A stretch of 6,515 bases of DNA from Acidobacteriota bacterium. GTDB taxonomy: Bacteria > Acidobacteriota > Terriglobia > Terriglobales > Acidobacteriaceae. The position numbers and the translations under genes were made by a program. The stretch covers positions 1 to 6,515 of the forward strand of contig JAJZFE010000471.1 in NCBI GenBank assembly GCA_021798655.1, read 5' to 3'. Below are positions 1-6,461 of the stretch, in pieces (the stretch's first letter is position 1; each line of letters opens with the position of its first letter). A model generated the notes under the pieces. The model saw nothing but the letters and a program-made list of their open reading frames with translations, ran no database searches and was not told the origin of the DNA.

Positions 1-570
1 GTCCCAGCCGAGGATGCGGTCGTCGTTGGCGAAGGCTCCGACGACGCCTTTGACGTAGGCCTCGAGTTTGGGCTCGTAGGCGGGGTCGGAGAGCTCTTGG
101 GCTCCGGGGCTCTGGACCCAGCCGGAGTTGTGGATGCCGGGGATGGGTGGGTGCTGGGGGCCGAGGTGGGGGTTGGGCTCCCAGCAGGAGTCGAAGAGGA
201 CGAGCAGGGGGCGGATGTGGTGTTTGGCGGCGATGGCGAGGAAGGCATCGAGGCGCTGCTTGAAGCCTTCGGGGTCCTGGGTCCAGAGTTGGTCCTGGAG
301 GAAGACGCGCATGGTGTTCATGCCGATGCTCTCGGCCATGCCAAGCTCTTTGTCGTTCAGGGCGGGGTTGAAGGTAGCTGCCTGAAACATTTCGAGCTGG
401 TTGATGGCGTCGGAGGGGACGAAGTTGGCGCCGACGAGCCAGGGCTGCTGGGCGTACCATGCGTTGGCTTTGGCCTCGGACCAGCGGGCGGGAGCGACGG
501 GAGCGGGAGGGGCGGCGAGGGCGAGTTGGGTAGTGAACAGAGTGCAGATGAGAGCGTAACGCAGTCGCAT
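1..570 (-). CDS. Secreted clan-A (GH5-like, cellulase-family) glycoside hydrolase, N-terminal part
   Basis: This is the first 190 codons of a gene that leaves the window at its left edge; there is no stop in frame. Residues 1-20 form a Sec signal peptide: basic MRLR, a hydrophobic stretch, then a likely cut after ALA at 17-19, followed by a Pro/Ala-rich linker. The mature part has features of a TIM-barrel hydrolase: WLVGANF (44-50), GMNTMRVF (83-90) and IRPLLVLFDSCW (119-130). The last visible residues, RILGWD (185-190), lead into where clan-A enzymes carry the catalytic Asn-Glu, which lies outside the window. From memory, close relatives are annotated as cellulase-family hydrolases or '1,4-beta-xylanase', often without tested activity, so the substrate is unknown. 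The ATG at 570 is supported by GAGGAA six bases or fewer upstream and by the signal peptide directly after it. The gene is divergent from the LacI regulator and may be controlled by it. Its codons end in C far more often than those of the other genes here. Confidence 0.85.
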   Translation of the reverse strand, partial: MRLRYALICTLFTTQLALAAPPAPVAPARWSEAKANAWYAQQPWLVGANFVPSDAINQLEMFQAATFNPALNDKELGMAESIGMNTMRVFLQDQLWTQDPEGFKQRLDAFLAIAAKHHIRPLLVLFDSCWEPNPHLGPQHPPIPGIHNSGWVQSPGAQELSDPAYEPKLEAYVKGVVGAFANDDRILGWD

Positions 571-574
571 GGGA

Positions 575-580
575 TTCCTC
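575..580 (-). promoter_or_regulatory. Ribosome binding site of the GH5-like hydrolase
   Basis: GAGGAA on the minus strand lies four bases before the ATG at 570. It supports that start codon. Confidence 0.7.
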
Positions 581-642
581 GTGGAAGATAGCCATTGGGG
601 GCTGGATAAAAAACGCTGCGGGGACCACGATACATGAAATAT

Positions 643-658
643 ATGTAAAGCTTTACAT
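643..658. promoter_or_regulatory. Perfect palindrome, probable LacI-family operator
   Basis: ATGTAAAGCTTTACAT is a perfect 16-bp inverted repeat with no spacer. Its inner 14 bases, TGTAAAGCTTTACA, have the length and TGTAA/TTACA half-sites of LacI-family operators such as the CcpA site TGTAANCGNTTACA. The central step is GC rather than the usual CG. It lies directly upstream of a LacI-family gene, so autoregulation is the natural inference. A second TACAT at 631-635 forms a looser inverted repeat with ATGTA at 643-647. The ATG at 657 sits inside this operator, which argues against it as the lacI start codon. Confidence 0.72.
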
Positions 659-660
659 GG

Positions 661-672
661 CTATCGCGATAG
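661..672. repeat. Perfect 12-bp palindrome between two operator-like sites
   Basis: CTATCGCGATAG is its own reverse complement. It begins two bases after the 16-bp palindrome and ends two bases before the degenerate operator at 675-688. It does not share the TGTAA half-sites, so it would be bound by another protein or have no role. Its symmetry is seen directly; its function is unknown. Confidence 0.5.
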
Positions 673-674
673 AC

Positions 675-688
675 TGTACGCGTTTACT
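675..688. promoter_or_regulatory. Possible second, degenerate LacI-type operator
   Basis: TGTACGCGTTTACT matches 10 of the 12 fixed positions of the LacI/CcpA-type pattern TGTAANCGNTTACA, including the central CG. Its centre is 31 bp from the centre of the palindrome at 643-658, close to three helical turns, which would place two bound dimers on the same DNA face. It ends 13 bases before the chosen lacI start. It could be chance, as one half is imperfect. Confidence 0.4.
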
Positions 689-701
689 TTCCGCCTCCAT
701 T

Positions 702-1715
702 ATGAACATCAAAGCTGTTGCCAAACGTGCGAATGTCTCCACTGCGACTGTGTCTCGCACCATCAATGGGTCTGCCAAGGTAAGCCCCAAGACTGCGGAA
801 CGAGTGCGTCGTGCGATCGAGGCGTTGAATTTTTACCCCAATACCAATGCACGTGCGCTGGGCTCCGGACGGAGCAGCCTGTATGGGCTGATCATCTCGG
901 ACATTACGAATCCGTTCTTTCCGGAACTGGTGAAGTCGTTTGAAGATATCGCTGTGGTGCATGGTCAGGAGGTGTTGATTGCCAACACCAACTACGATCC
1001 GGAACGGATGAAGATCTGCGTGACGCGGATGCTGCAGCGCAAGGTGGACGGGGTCGCGATTATGACCTCGGAGATGGACGAGGGTCTGGTGGAGGTATTC
1101 AGCCGGCGGCATATACCGCTGGTGTTTCTGGATACGGGAACGCCGGGGCCGGGAGTAAGCTGCGTGCGGATCGACTATGCCGCGGGTGTGCAGATGGCGA
1201 TGACGCACCTGATCGGGCTGGGGCATCGGCGGATCGGATTTATCAGCGGTCCGATGCGGCTGTCGTCGGCACGGACGCGGCATACGGCGTTTACGGAACG
1301 GGTGGCGCGGGAAGATCTGACCTGCACTCCCGAGATGATACAAGAGGGCAATCACCGGGTGGATGGGGGCGAGGCTGCGATGAAGCGCATGCTGAACTCG
1401 GGCGCTCGACCGACGGCGGTGGTGGCGTCCAACGACCTGACGGCGATTGGAGCGATGGGTGCGATTACGCAGTTTGGCCTGCGTGTGCCGCAGGACATCT
1501 CCGTGATTGGATTTGACGATATTCAACTGAGCGCCTTCACGATGCCTCCGCTGACGACTATCAGCCTGTCGCGGGCGGAGATTGCGAATGCTGCGTTTCG
1601 TGCGCTGCTGCATGCACGCAACGACGATGATGCGACCAAGCCGGTTGAAGGCGACGAGCATCTGGTTCACCCGGAGTTTGTGCTGCGTCAATCGACGGGC
1701 CCTGCTCCTCGCTGA
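702..1715 (+). CDS. LacI-family transcriptional regulator
   Basis: A 337-residue DNA-binding repressor or activator controlled by a sugar ligand, with the normal family length. The helix-turn-helix is at residues 2-22 (KAVAKRANVSTATVSRTING covers 4-23), with recognition-helix residues TATVSR. The hinge PNTNARAL is at 46-53, with the leucine that normally inserts into the operator centre. From about residue 60 comes the periplasmic-binding-protein-like sensor, with SDITNPFF (66-73), GHRRIGFISGP (174-184), SNDLTAIGAM (243-252) and GFDD (270-273). I chose the ATG at 702 because MNIKAVAKRANVS is where family members begin. An in-frame ATG at 657 would add 15 atypical residues and lies inside the probable operator. 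Neither start has a Shine-Dalgarno sequence, so translation may be leaderless or weak. The gene is 24 bases ahead of the alpha-galactosidase, suggesting a shared transcript. The likely effector is a galactoside or galactose-derived sugar (inference). Confidence 0.94.
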   Translation: MNIKAVAKRANVSTATVSRTINGSAKVSPKTAERVRRAIEALNFYPNTNARALGSGRSSLYGLIISDITNPFFPELVKSFEDIAVVHGQEVLIANTNYDPERMKICVTRMLQRKVDGVAIMTSEMDEGLVEVFSRRHIPLVFLDTGTPGPGVSCVRIDYAAGVQMAMTHLIGLGHRRIGFISGPMRLSSARTRHTAFTERVAREDLTCTPEMIQEGNHRVDGGEAAMKRMLNSGARPTAVVASNDLTAIGAMGAITQFGLRVPQDISVIGFDDIQLSAFTMPPLTTISLSRAEIANAAFRALLHARNDDDATKPVEGDEHLVHPEFVLRQSTGPAPR

Positions 1716-1726
1716 ACGGTACTAGA

Positions 1727-1734
1727 AGAGAGGA
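1727..1734 (+). promoter_or_regulatory. Ribosome binding site of the alpha-galactosidase
   Basis: AGAGAGGA lies five bases before the ATG at 1740, in the 24-base gap after the regulator stop. The gap is too short for an obvious promoter, supporting co-transcription. Confidence 0.75.
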
Positions 1735-1739
1735 AAACC

Positions 1740-3989
1740 ATGCGACTTCAACGCTGCCTGACACGAGCTGTACTGGGTTTCGGTATTACGCTGCTATTCG
1801 GCTTCGGCAGGATGCAGGCCGAGAGTTCGGAGACGATTCATTTCGATGCGGCGCGCAAGGTGTTCCGGATAGATTCTGCCGGGGCGACTTATGCGTTCGG
1901 GATCAACGACGCCGGACAGTTGCAGTCGCTCTACTGGGGCGAGCGGATTGGGCTGGACGATCATCTGGCGGCAGCGCACACCATGGCTGGCATTGCCTCG
2001 TTTGATGGGGCGGAGACGACGACCCCGAACGAGTACGCAGGCTGGGGCGGGGGGCTGTACGTGGAGCCAGCGTTGAAAGCCAGCTTTGCGGATGGCAATC
2101 GCGATGTGGTGTTGACCTATGTCTCGCACAGCATTCGAGGGAATGAGCTGACCGTTCGGATGAAGGATGTCTCACTGGCTCTGACGGTGGACCTGCACTA
2201 CACGGTCAACCCCGGAACCGGGATTGTCGGGCGCTCTGCCGTTATCACGAATGACACGAACACGCCGATCACGATTGAGCAGGCGGCAGCGGCGACCTGG
2301 AACCTGCCGCATGGCACCGACTACTCGCTGCGTTATCTTACTGGCCGATGGGCCGGTGAGTGGAACCTGCAACAGCAGCACATACTGCCGGGCATGACGG
2401 TGCTGGAGAGTCGCCGCGGCTCGACCGGACACCAGAACAATCCTTGGTTTGCGATCGAGCGCGGCGAGCAGGCCGACGAAGAGAGCGGCGACGTCTGGTT
2501 TGGTGCGCTGGCGTGGAGCGGATCGTGGCGGATTACGGTCGAGCAGGATCAGCTGCAGCAGATTCGTATCACTGGCGGTTACAATTCTTTCGATTTCAGT
2601 TACAAGCTGCTTCCGGGCAAGCAGTTGCAGACGCCGATTTTTTATGGGGGCTACTCGCACCATGGGATTGGTGAGGCCTCCCGGATGCTGCATCGCTTTG
2701 AACTAAGCAGCATTCTTCCGCAAGCGCCTATGCCGAAGCCGCGTCCGGTGGTCTACAACTCGTGGGAGGCAACGGAGTTTGCCGTCACGGAAGCTGGGCA
2801 GGAGTCGTTGGCCGAGAAGGCTGCGTCGATTGGGGTGGAGCGCTTTGTGATGGACGATGGCTGGTTTGGCCAACGCAAGGACGACCACGCCGGTCTGGGC
2901 GACTGGTATGTGAATCAGCAGAAGTTTCCGAACGGGCTGAAGCCGCTGATCGATAAAGTCCACTCGCTGGGGATGGACTTTGGTCTGTGGGTGGAGCCGG
3001 AGATGGTAAATCCCGACAGTGATCTGTACCGGAAACATCCGGACTGGGTACTGAACTTTACAGGTCGGCCTCGGAGTGAAGCGCGCAACCAGCTGGTGCT
3101 GAACCTTGCGCGAAAGGATGTTCGTGAGTACGTGTTTTCGTTTCTGGACGACCTGCTGAGCCATAATCAGATCGCGTTTCTAAAGTGGGACTACAACCGC
3201 AACTGGTCGGAGCCGGGCTGGCCAGCGGTGGCGCCGGATGAACAAAAAGCCGTCTACATCGAGTACGTCAATAACCTGTATGGCATTCTGCGCGAGTTGC
3301 GTGCGAAGCATCCGCAGGTGGAGATTGAATCCTGCTCCGGCGGTGGTGGGCGCGTCGATCTTGGCATTCTGGGCCTGACCGATGAGGTGTGGCCCTCCGA
3401 CAATACGGATCCCTTTGACCGCTTGCGGATTCAGGACGGCTTCACCTATGCGTACACGCCCGGGGTGATGATGGCGTGGGTGACCGACTCTCCGAACTGG
3501 GTGAATGAGCGCACGACGTCAGTGGCGTACCGCTTCCTCTCATCGATGCAGGGATCGCTGGGGATTGGGGCGAATCTGGACAAGTGGCAGCCTGCGGACT
3601 TTGCTACGGCCAAGGAGATGATCGCGGCCTACAAGCAGGTGCGGGAGACGGTTCAGCACGGCTCGCTGTATCGGCTGATCTCGCCGCGGGATGGCAGTGA
3701 GGCTTCCGTGACCGAGTCGGTAGCGCTGGACCGGTCGCAGGCGGTGCTGTTCACGTTTCTGCACTCCAGCCAGATGGGCTATCCCTTTCCGCGAGTATTT
3801 CTTCGTGGACTGGATCCGCAGCAGCGGTACAGGATCTCTGCGATCCACGGAGCGATGGCCAAGGATACTCCTGTAGAAGCCAGTGGCAGCTACTGGATGG
3901 CACACGGTGTGGACGTGGCGATGCGCGGCGATATGCAGGCTGCGGCGTTCCGTTTCGATAGCAGCTCAAACACGAATCCCAGCCGCTAG
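1740..3989 (+). CDS. Secreted alpha-galactosidase, glycoside hydrolase family 36
   Basis: The enzyme, 749 residues, removes terminal alpha-1,6-galactosyl groups from raffinose-type sugars, galactomannans and related glycans with retention of configuration. An N-terminal beta-sandwich (about 30-320) precedes a TIM barrel (about 330-640) and a C-terminal beta domain. Family hallmarks are all present: SWEA with Trp342, MDDGWFG with Asp372 and Asp373 (sugar-binding aspartates), LWVEPEMVNPDSDLY (416-430), KWDYNR with nucleophile Asp484, ESCSGGGGR (530-538) and WPSDNTD with acid/base Asp554. Catalytic assignments follow the characterised GH36 enzymes AgaA and MelA by motif. Residues 1-27 look like a Sec signal peptide (MRLQR, hydrophobic core, cut after MQA). 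Many bacterial GH36 enzymes are cytoplasmic, so export is notable. No catalytic residue is missing and no frameshift is seen. The last seven codons and the stop lie inside a terminator hairpin. It is probably controlled by the upstream LacI-type protein. Confidence 0.96.
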   Translation: MRLQRCLTRAVLGFGITLLFGFGRMQAESSETIHFDAARKVFRIDSAGATYAFGINDAGQLQSLYWGERIGLDDHLAAAHTMAGIASFDGAETTTPNEYAGWGGGLYVEPALKASFADGNRDVVLTYVSHSIRGNELTVRMKDVSLALTVDLHYTVNPGTGIVGRSAVITNDTNTPITIEQAAAATWNLPHGTDYSLRYLTGRWAGEWNLQQQHILPGMTVLESRRGSTGHQNNPWFAIERGEQADEESGDVWFGALAWSGSWRITVEQDQLQQIRITGGYNSFDFSYKLLPGKQLQTPIFYGGYSHHGIGEASRMLHRFELSSILPQAPMPKPRPVVYNSWEATEFAVTEAGQESLAEKAASIGVERFVMDDGWFGQRKDDHAGLGDWYVNQQKFPNGLKPLIDKVHSLGMDFGLWVEPEMVNPDSDLYRKHPDWVLNFTGRPRSEARNQLVLNLARKDVREYVFSFLDDLLSHNQIAFLKWDYNRNWSEPGWPAVAPDEQKAVYIEYVNNLYGILRELRAKHPQVEIESCSGGGGRVDLGILGLTDEVWPSDNTDPFDRLRIQDGFTYAYTPGVMMAWVTDSPNWVNERTTSVAYRFLSSMQGSLGIGANLDKWQPADFATAKEMIAAYKQVRETVQHGSLYRLISPRDGSEASVTESVALDRSQAVLFTFLHSSQMGYPFPRVFLRGLDPQQRYRISAIHGAMAKDTPVEASGSYWMAHGVDVAMRGDMQAAAFRFDSSSNTNPSR

Positions 3990-4003
3990 GGCTGGGATTC
4001 GTG
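3971..4003. terminator. Strong hairpin, probable bidirectional terminator
   Basis: A perfect 14-bp stem pairs 3971-3984 (CACGAATCCCAGCC) with 3990-4003, leaving a five-base loop GCTAG. The alpha-galactosidase stop TAG (3987-3989) is in the loop. It lies between convergent genes, so it can serve both. On the plus strand it is followed by AATTTGT and on the minus strand by TTTGAG, so neither side has a long U tract. Termination is therefore likely but not typical in form. Confidence 0.75.
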
Positions 4004-4010
4004 AATTTGT

Positions 4011-4034
4011 AGCTGAATCCGTTACGATTCAGTT
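4011..4034. terminator. Second, weaker hairpin between the convergent genes
   Basis: CTGAATC (4013-4019) pairs with GATTCAG (4026-4032) around a six-base loop; a G-T and an A-T pair extend the stem to 4011-4034. On the plus strand TTTA follows. Its right foot touches the stop codon (4034-4036) of the minus-strand GH2 gene. It may reinforce termination of the rightward transcript or act as the first hairpin for the leftward one. Confidence 0.55.
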
Positions 4035-6448
4035 TAGACGGTCTCCGGTGCGGCGACGGCGAGGCGGAACTCGACCGTCTGCGAACCGAGCCGTGGATGC
4101 TTTGCGGTGAGGCGGACGGTTCCCGGCTGCTCCTTGGCGCGAATCCACACGGCACCTGTTCCCCCGATCAACGAGAATGGGTTATCTCCGATGAGGTCGG
4201 CTGGGCCTTCGAGGGTGAAGACGATGGGATCGTCTGCGTAGGTCCGCATCGCACCAAACTCGTCGGTGACGCGCATGACGACGCGGGTGGTGTCGGCGCC
4301 ATCGGCGATCAGGCTGGAGTCATCCGGCAGCAGAACAAACTTGCGATCGATGCCGGCACCGGAGAGCGACTTGGAGATGACCTGCTGGCCCTTGAGATAG
4401 CCATCGATGCGCAGGTCGCCCCACGGAAACTGAAACTGTTTGAGATCAATCGACTTCATATCGAGAACGAAGGGAGGGTAGGTGAGGTGATTGAACTCGG
4501 TGCGCTCCGGATCGATCTCCGCGGCCAGTTTCCAGGGATTGCTCTCCAGGCTCTGCTCGCGGACGTAGAACTTGAGGTGGTCGCAGTTGGAGCAGACGAC
4601 CGCCTTGGTAAAGCCGACGGACTCGTCGCCACGGGCCCAGTGGAAGGCGGGTTCGAGTACGATCTCCTCCGCGGGATCGCACTGTGATTTGTAGAAGCCC
4701 GCAGCGGGCTTGTTCTCGCGGAAGATATCGGTGACGCCGTGGTAGCAGATGCGATCGCCTGAGCCAAAGTTGGCGTGGGTGTTGTAGTCGAACGCGCACC
4801 AACCGATGCCGCCAGCGTACTGTGGGTCGGATGCAAGTTGATTGTGGATACGGGCGTGACGCAGGGTGTGCTCGCGCTGGCGCTCATCGTCATCGGTGGT
4901 CTTGGTGGGGAAGGTGTGGCCGACGAACTCTGTGTTGAGGTAGCGGGGATGATTGGGCTTTTTGAGCGGGAAGCCGAAGTCGTTCATGGTGAAGACATCT
5001 TCGAGAAACTCCGACTCCTGGAAGTAGCGGATGCCGCCGGTCTGACGGGTGGTATCGAGCGCGTGTGCCAGAGCATTGGTACGGACATAGAAGCTGTGAT
5101 CGTCGCGCGACTCATTGATACGCACGCCCCAGAGGATGATGGAGGGATGGTTCCAGTCGCGGCGAATCATGCGGCCGACGTTGTCGATGGCGATGAGCTT
5201 CCAGGGCTCCGGCCCGATGTGTTGCCAGCCTGGGATCTCTTCGAGTACCAGCAGGCCCATCTCGTCGCAGGCGTCGAGGAAGTGGCGCGACTGGGGGTAG
5301 TGCGAGGTGCGGACGATGTTGCAGTGCAGTCCCTTGCGCAGGATTTCGGCATCCTTGCGCTGGACACGCGCGGGCATGGCCTGACCAACGAAGGGGAAGG
5401 TCTGATGGCGATCAAGGCCGCGGAGCTTCACAATCTTTCCGTTGAGCGAGAAGCCGTGATCGGTAAAGGTGGCCTCGCGGAAGCCGATGCGGCGTGCGTC
5501 CTCATCGATCAGCTTACCGCCCTGAAGCAGGCGTACATGCACGGTGTAGAGATGGGGCGCGTCGAGATCCCAGAGCTTGATCTCTCCGAGTCCGGACAAG
5601 GAGATGGTGTGGCGTGCGGGATCCGTCACGGTCTCGGTGCTGGCATAGGCAGGGGCGTTGGTCTCCGGATCGGCCGCGGCGTTGGGGTCGGCTGCGTCGG
5701 CGAGTTTGGCTGCGCTGCTGGCCTTGGCGACGACGCGGTCGCCGTCGAGCAGTTCCACTTCCAGGGTGAGGGCTCCACCGGCAGTTGAATGTCCTGCGAG
5801 GAAGCAATCGACATCGACCGATGGAGTACTGCTCAAAACGTTTTTGGGCCGAGCGAAGATGTTGTCGATGTAGTTGGGTGCGACGATACGCAGGGAGACC
5901 TCGCGATAGATTCCGCCGAAGGTCATGTAGTCGATCTCGTAGCCGTAGGGCGGGATGTCGGCGCGTTCGGTGGAGTCGAGTTGAACGACAAGAACGTTTT
6001 CGCCATCCTGCTTGAGGTGGGGCGTGAGTTCGAATGAGAACGGCGTGAAGCCGCCTTTGTACTCGCCCAGTGCCACACCGTTGATCCAGACGGTGGAGGC
6101 TGTCATGGCACCTTCGAAGTCGACGAAGACGCGCTTGCCCTGCGCCGCTGCGGGGTACTTGAAGCGACGCCGGTAGGTCGAGACAAACTCGTAGAGTTTG
6201 TCGTCGAAGTTGTGCCATGGCAACTGAACGTTGGTATGGGGGATGACGATCCGCTCGAAGGAGCTGTCGTCAAAGCTGGGCAGGTGGGCACCGTCGACCT
6301 TGGCGGGATGGTAACGCCAGTTGCGATTGATGGGCAGCACGACACGGGTCTGGCTGGCGCCATGCTCTGCTGCAAAGGCTGCGGTGCCAGGGATGGTGGA
6401 AGCGGCAAGAAGGGTGCCTGTGGTCTTGAGGAAGTCGCGTCTTAGCAT
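4034..6448 (-). CDS. Tat-exported glycoside hydrolase family 2 enzyme, beta-galactosidase type
   Basis: An 804-residue retaining beta-glycosidase. The N-terminus MLRRDFLK is a twin-arginine signal, followed by a hydrophobic stretch and a probable cut after AFA near residue 26. Then come the sugar-binding jelly-roll domain (about 35-190; IPHTN, WINGVALGEYKGGFTPF), an Ig-like domain (about 195-325), the TIM barrel (about 335-595), and two C-terminal beta domains: one with VCSNCDHLKFY (618-628), resembling the DUF4982 type, and a final Big-like domain (about 705-800) opening with SLIADGADTTRV. RGLDRHQ (343-349) and SHYPQSRHFLD (382-392) are GH2 signatures. Expected catalytic residues are acid/base Glu446 in RINES and nucleophile Glu507 in LNTEF. 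Beta-galactosidase is the likeliest activity, but beta-glucuronidase or another GH2 specificity is possible. I chose the ATG at 6448 because GGAG lies nine bases before it; an upstream in-frame TTG at 6463 would overlap that site. The gene converges on the alpha-galactosidase and has its own promoter. Confidence 0.94.
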   Translation of the reverse strand: MLRRDFLKTTGTLLAASTIPGTAAFAAEHGASQTRVVLPINRNWRYHPAKVDGAHLPSFDDSSFERIVIPHTNVQLPWHNFDDKLYEFVSTYRRRFKYPAAAQGKRVFVDFEGAMTASTVWINGVALGEYKGGFTPFSFELTPHLKQDGENVLVVQLDSTERADIPPYGYEIDYMTFGGIYREVSLRIVAPNYIDNIFARPKNVLSSTPSVDVDCFLAGHSTAGGALTLEVELLDGDRVVAKASSAAKLADAADPNAAADPETNAPAYASTETVTDPARHTISLSGLGEIKLWDLDAPHLYTVHVRLLQGGKLIDEDARRIGFREATFTDHGFSLNGKIVKLRGLDRHQTFPFVGQAMPARVQRKDAEILRKGLHCNIVRTSHYPQSRHFLDACDEMGLLVLEEIPGWQHIGPEPWKLIAIDNVGRMIRRDWNHPSIILWGVRINESRDDHSFYVRTNALAHALDTTRQTGGIRYFQESEFLEDVFTMNDFGFPLKKPNHPRYLNTEFVGHTFPTKTTDDDERQREHTLRHARIHNQLASDPQYAGGIGWCAFDYNTHANFGSGDRICYHGVTDIFRENKPAAGFYKSQCDPAEEIVLEPAFHWARGDESVGFTKAVVCSNCDHLKFYVREQSLESNPWKLAAEIDPERTEFNHLTYPPFVLDMKSIDLKQFQFPWGDLRIDGYLKGQQVISKSLSGAGIDRKFVLLPDDSSLIADGADTTRVVMRVTDEFGAMRTYADDPIVFTLEGPADLIGDNPFSLIGGTGAVWIRAKEQPGTVRLTAKHPRLGSQTVEFRLAVAAPETV
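5609..5725 (-). other. Ala/Asp/Pro-rich low-complexity insertion inside the GH2 Ig-like domain
   Basis: Residues 242-280 of the GH2 enzyme are rich in Ala, Asp, Pro, Ser and Thr (for example LADAADPNAAADPETNAPA). They sit between DGDRVVAK and TISLSGLGEIKLWDLDAPHLY, which are normal strands of the second domain. The stretch is probably a disordered, surface-exposed loop. The reading frame is intact. Confidence 0.6.
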
Positions 6449-6457
6449 GAAAGTATT

Positions 6458-6461
6458 CTCC
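6458..6461 (-). promoter_or_regulatory. Ribosome binding site deciding the GH2 start
   Basis: GGAG on the minus strand lies nine bases before the ATG at 6448, and a twin-arginine motif follows that ATG directly. Starting at the TTG at 6463 would put this site inside the coding region, so it is rejected. Confidence 0.7.

Larger units (their letters stand above)
571..701. promoter_or_regulatory. Divergent promoter and operator region
   Basis: This 131-base stretch separates the divergent GH5-like hydrolase and lacI-type genes. Its core, 631-658, is strikingly AT-rich against a GC-rich background, as expected for promoters. I could not assign convincing -35/-10 pairs on either strand; TATATG near 640-645 is a possible -10 for the rightward promoter. 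It contains three nested or adjacent symmetric elements (643-658, 661-672, 675-688), listed separately. Both genes are probably transcribed outward from here. Confidence 0.65.

Noticed and set aside
97..591. An open plus-strand frame of 164 codons opposite the GH5-like gene
   Set aside because: It is antisense to a gene with a signal peptide, ribosome site and recognisable hydrolase motifs. Its product is Gly/Val/Glu-rich and resembles no family I know; it arises from the C-ending codons of the true gene.
684..1691. A 335-codon minus-strand frame opposite the regulator
   Set aside because: The product is a basic Arg/His/Gln-rich sequence without domain features, as expected for an antisense shadow in GC-rich DNA, whereas the plus frame is a clear LacI-family protein.
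4775..5788. A 337-codon plus-strand frame opposite the GH2 gene
   Set aside because: It is antisense to the catalytic domain of the GH2 enzyme, has no ribosome site I can see, and ends in Gly/Val low complexity mirroring the Ala-rich insertion.
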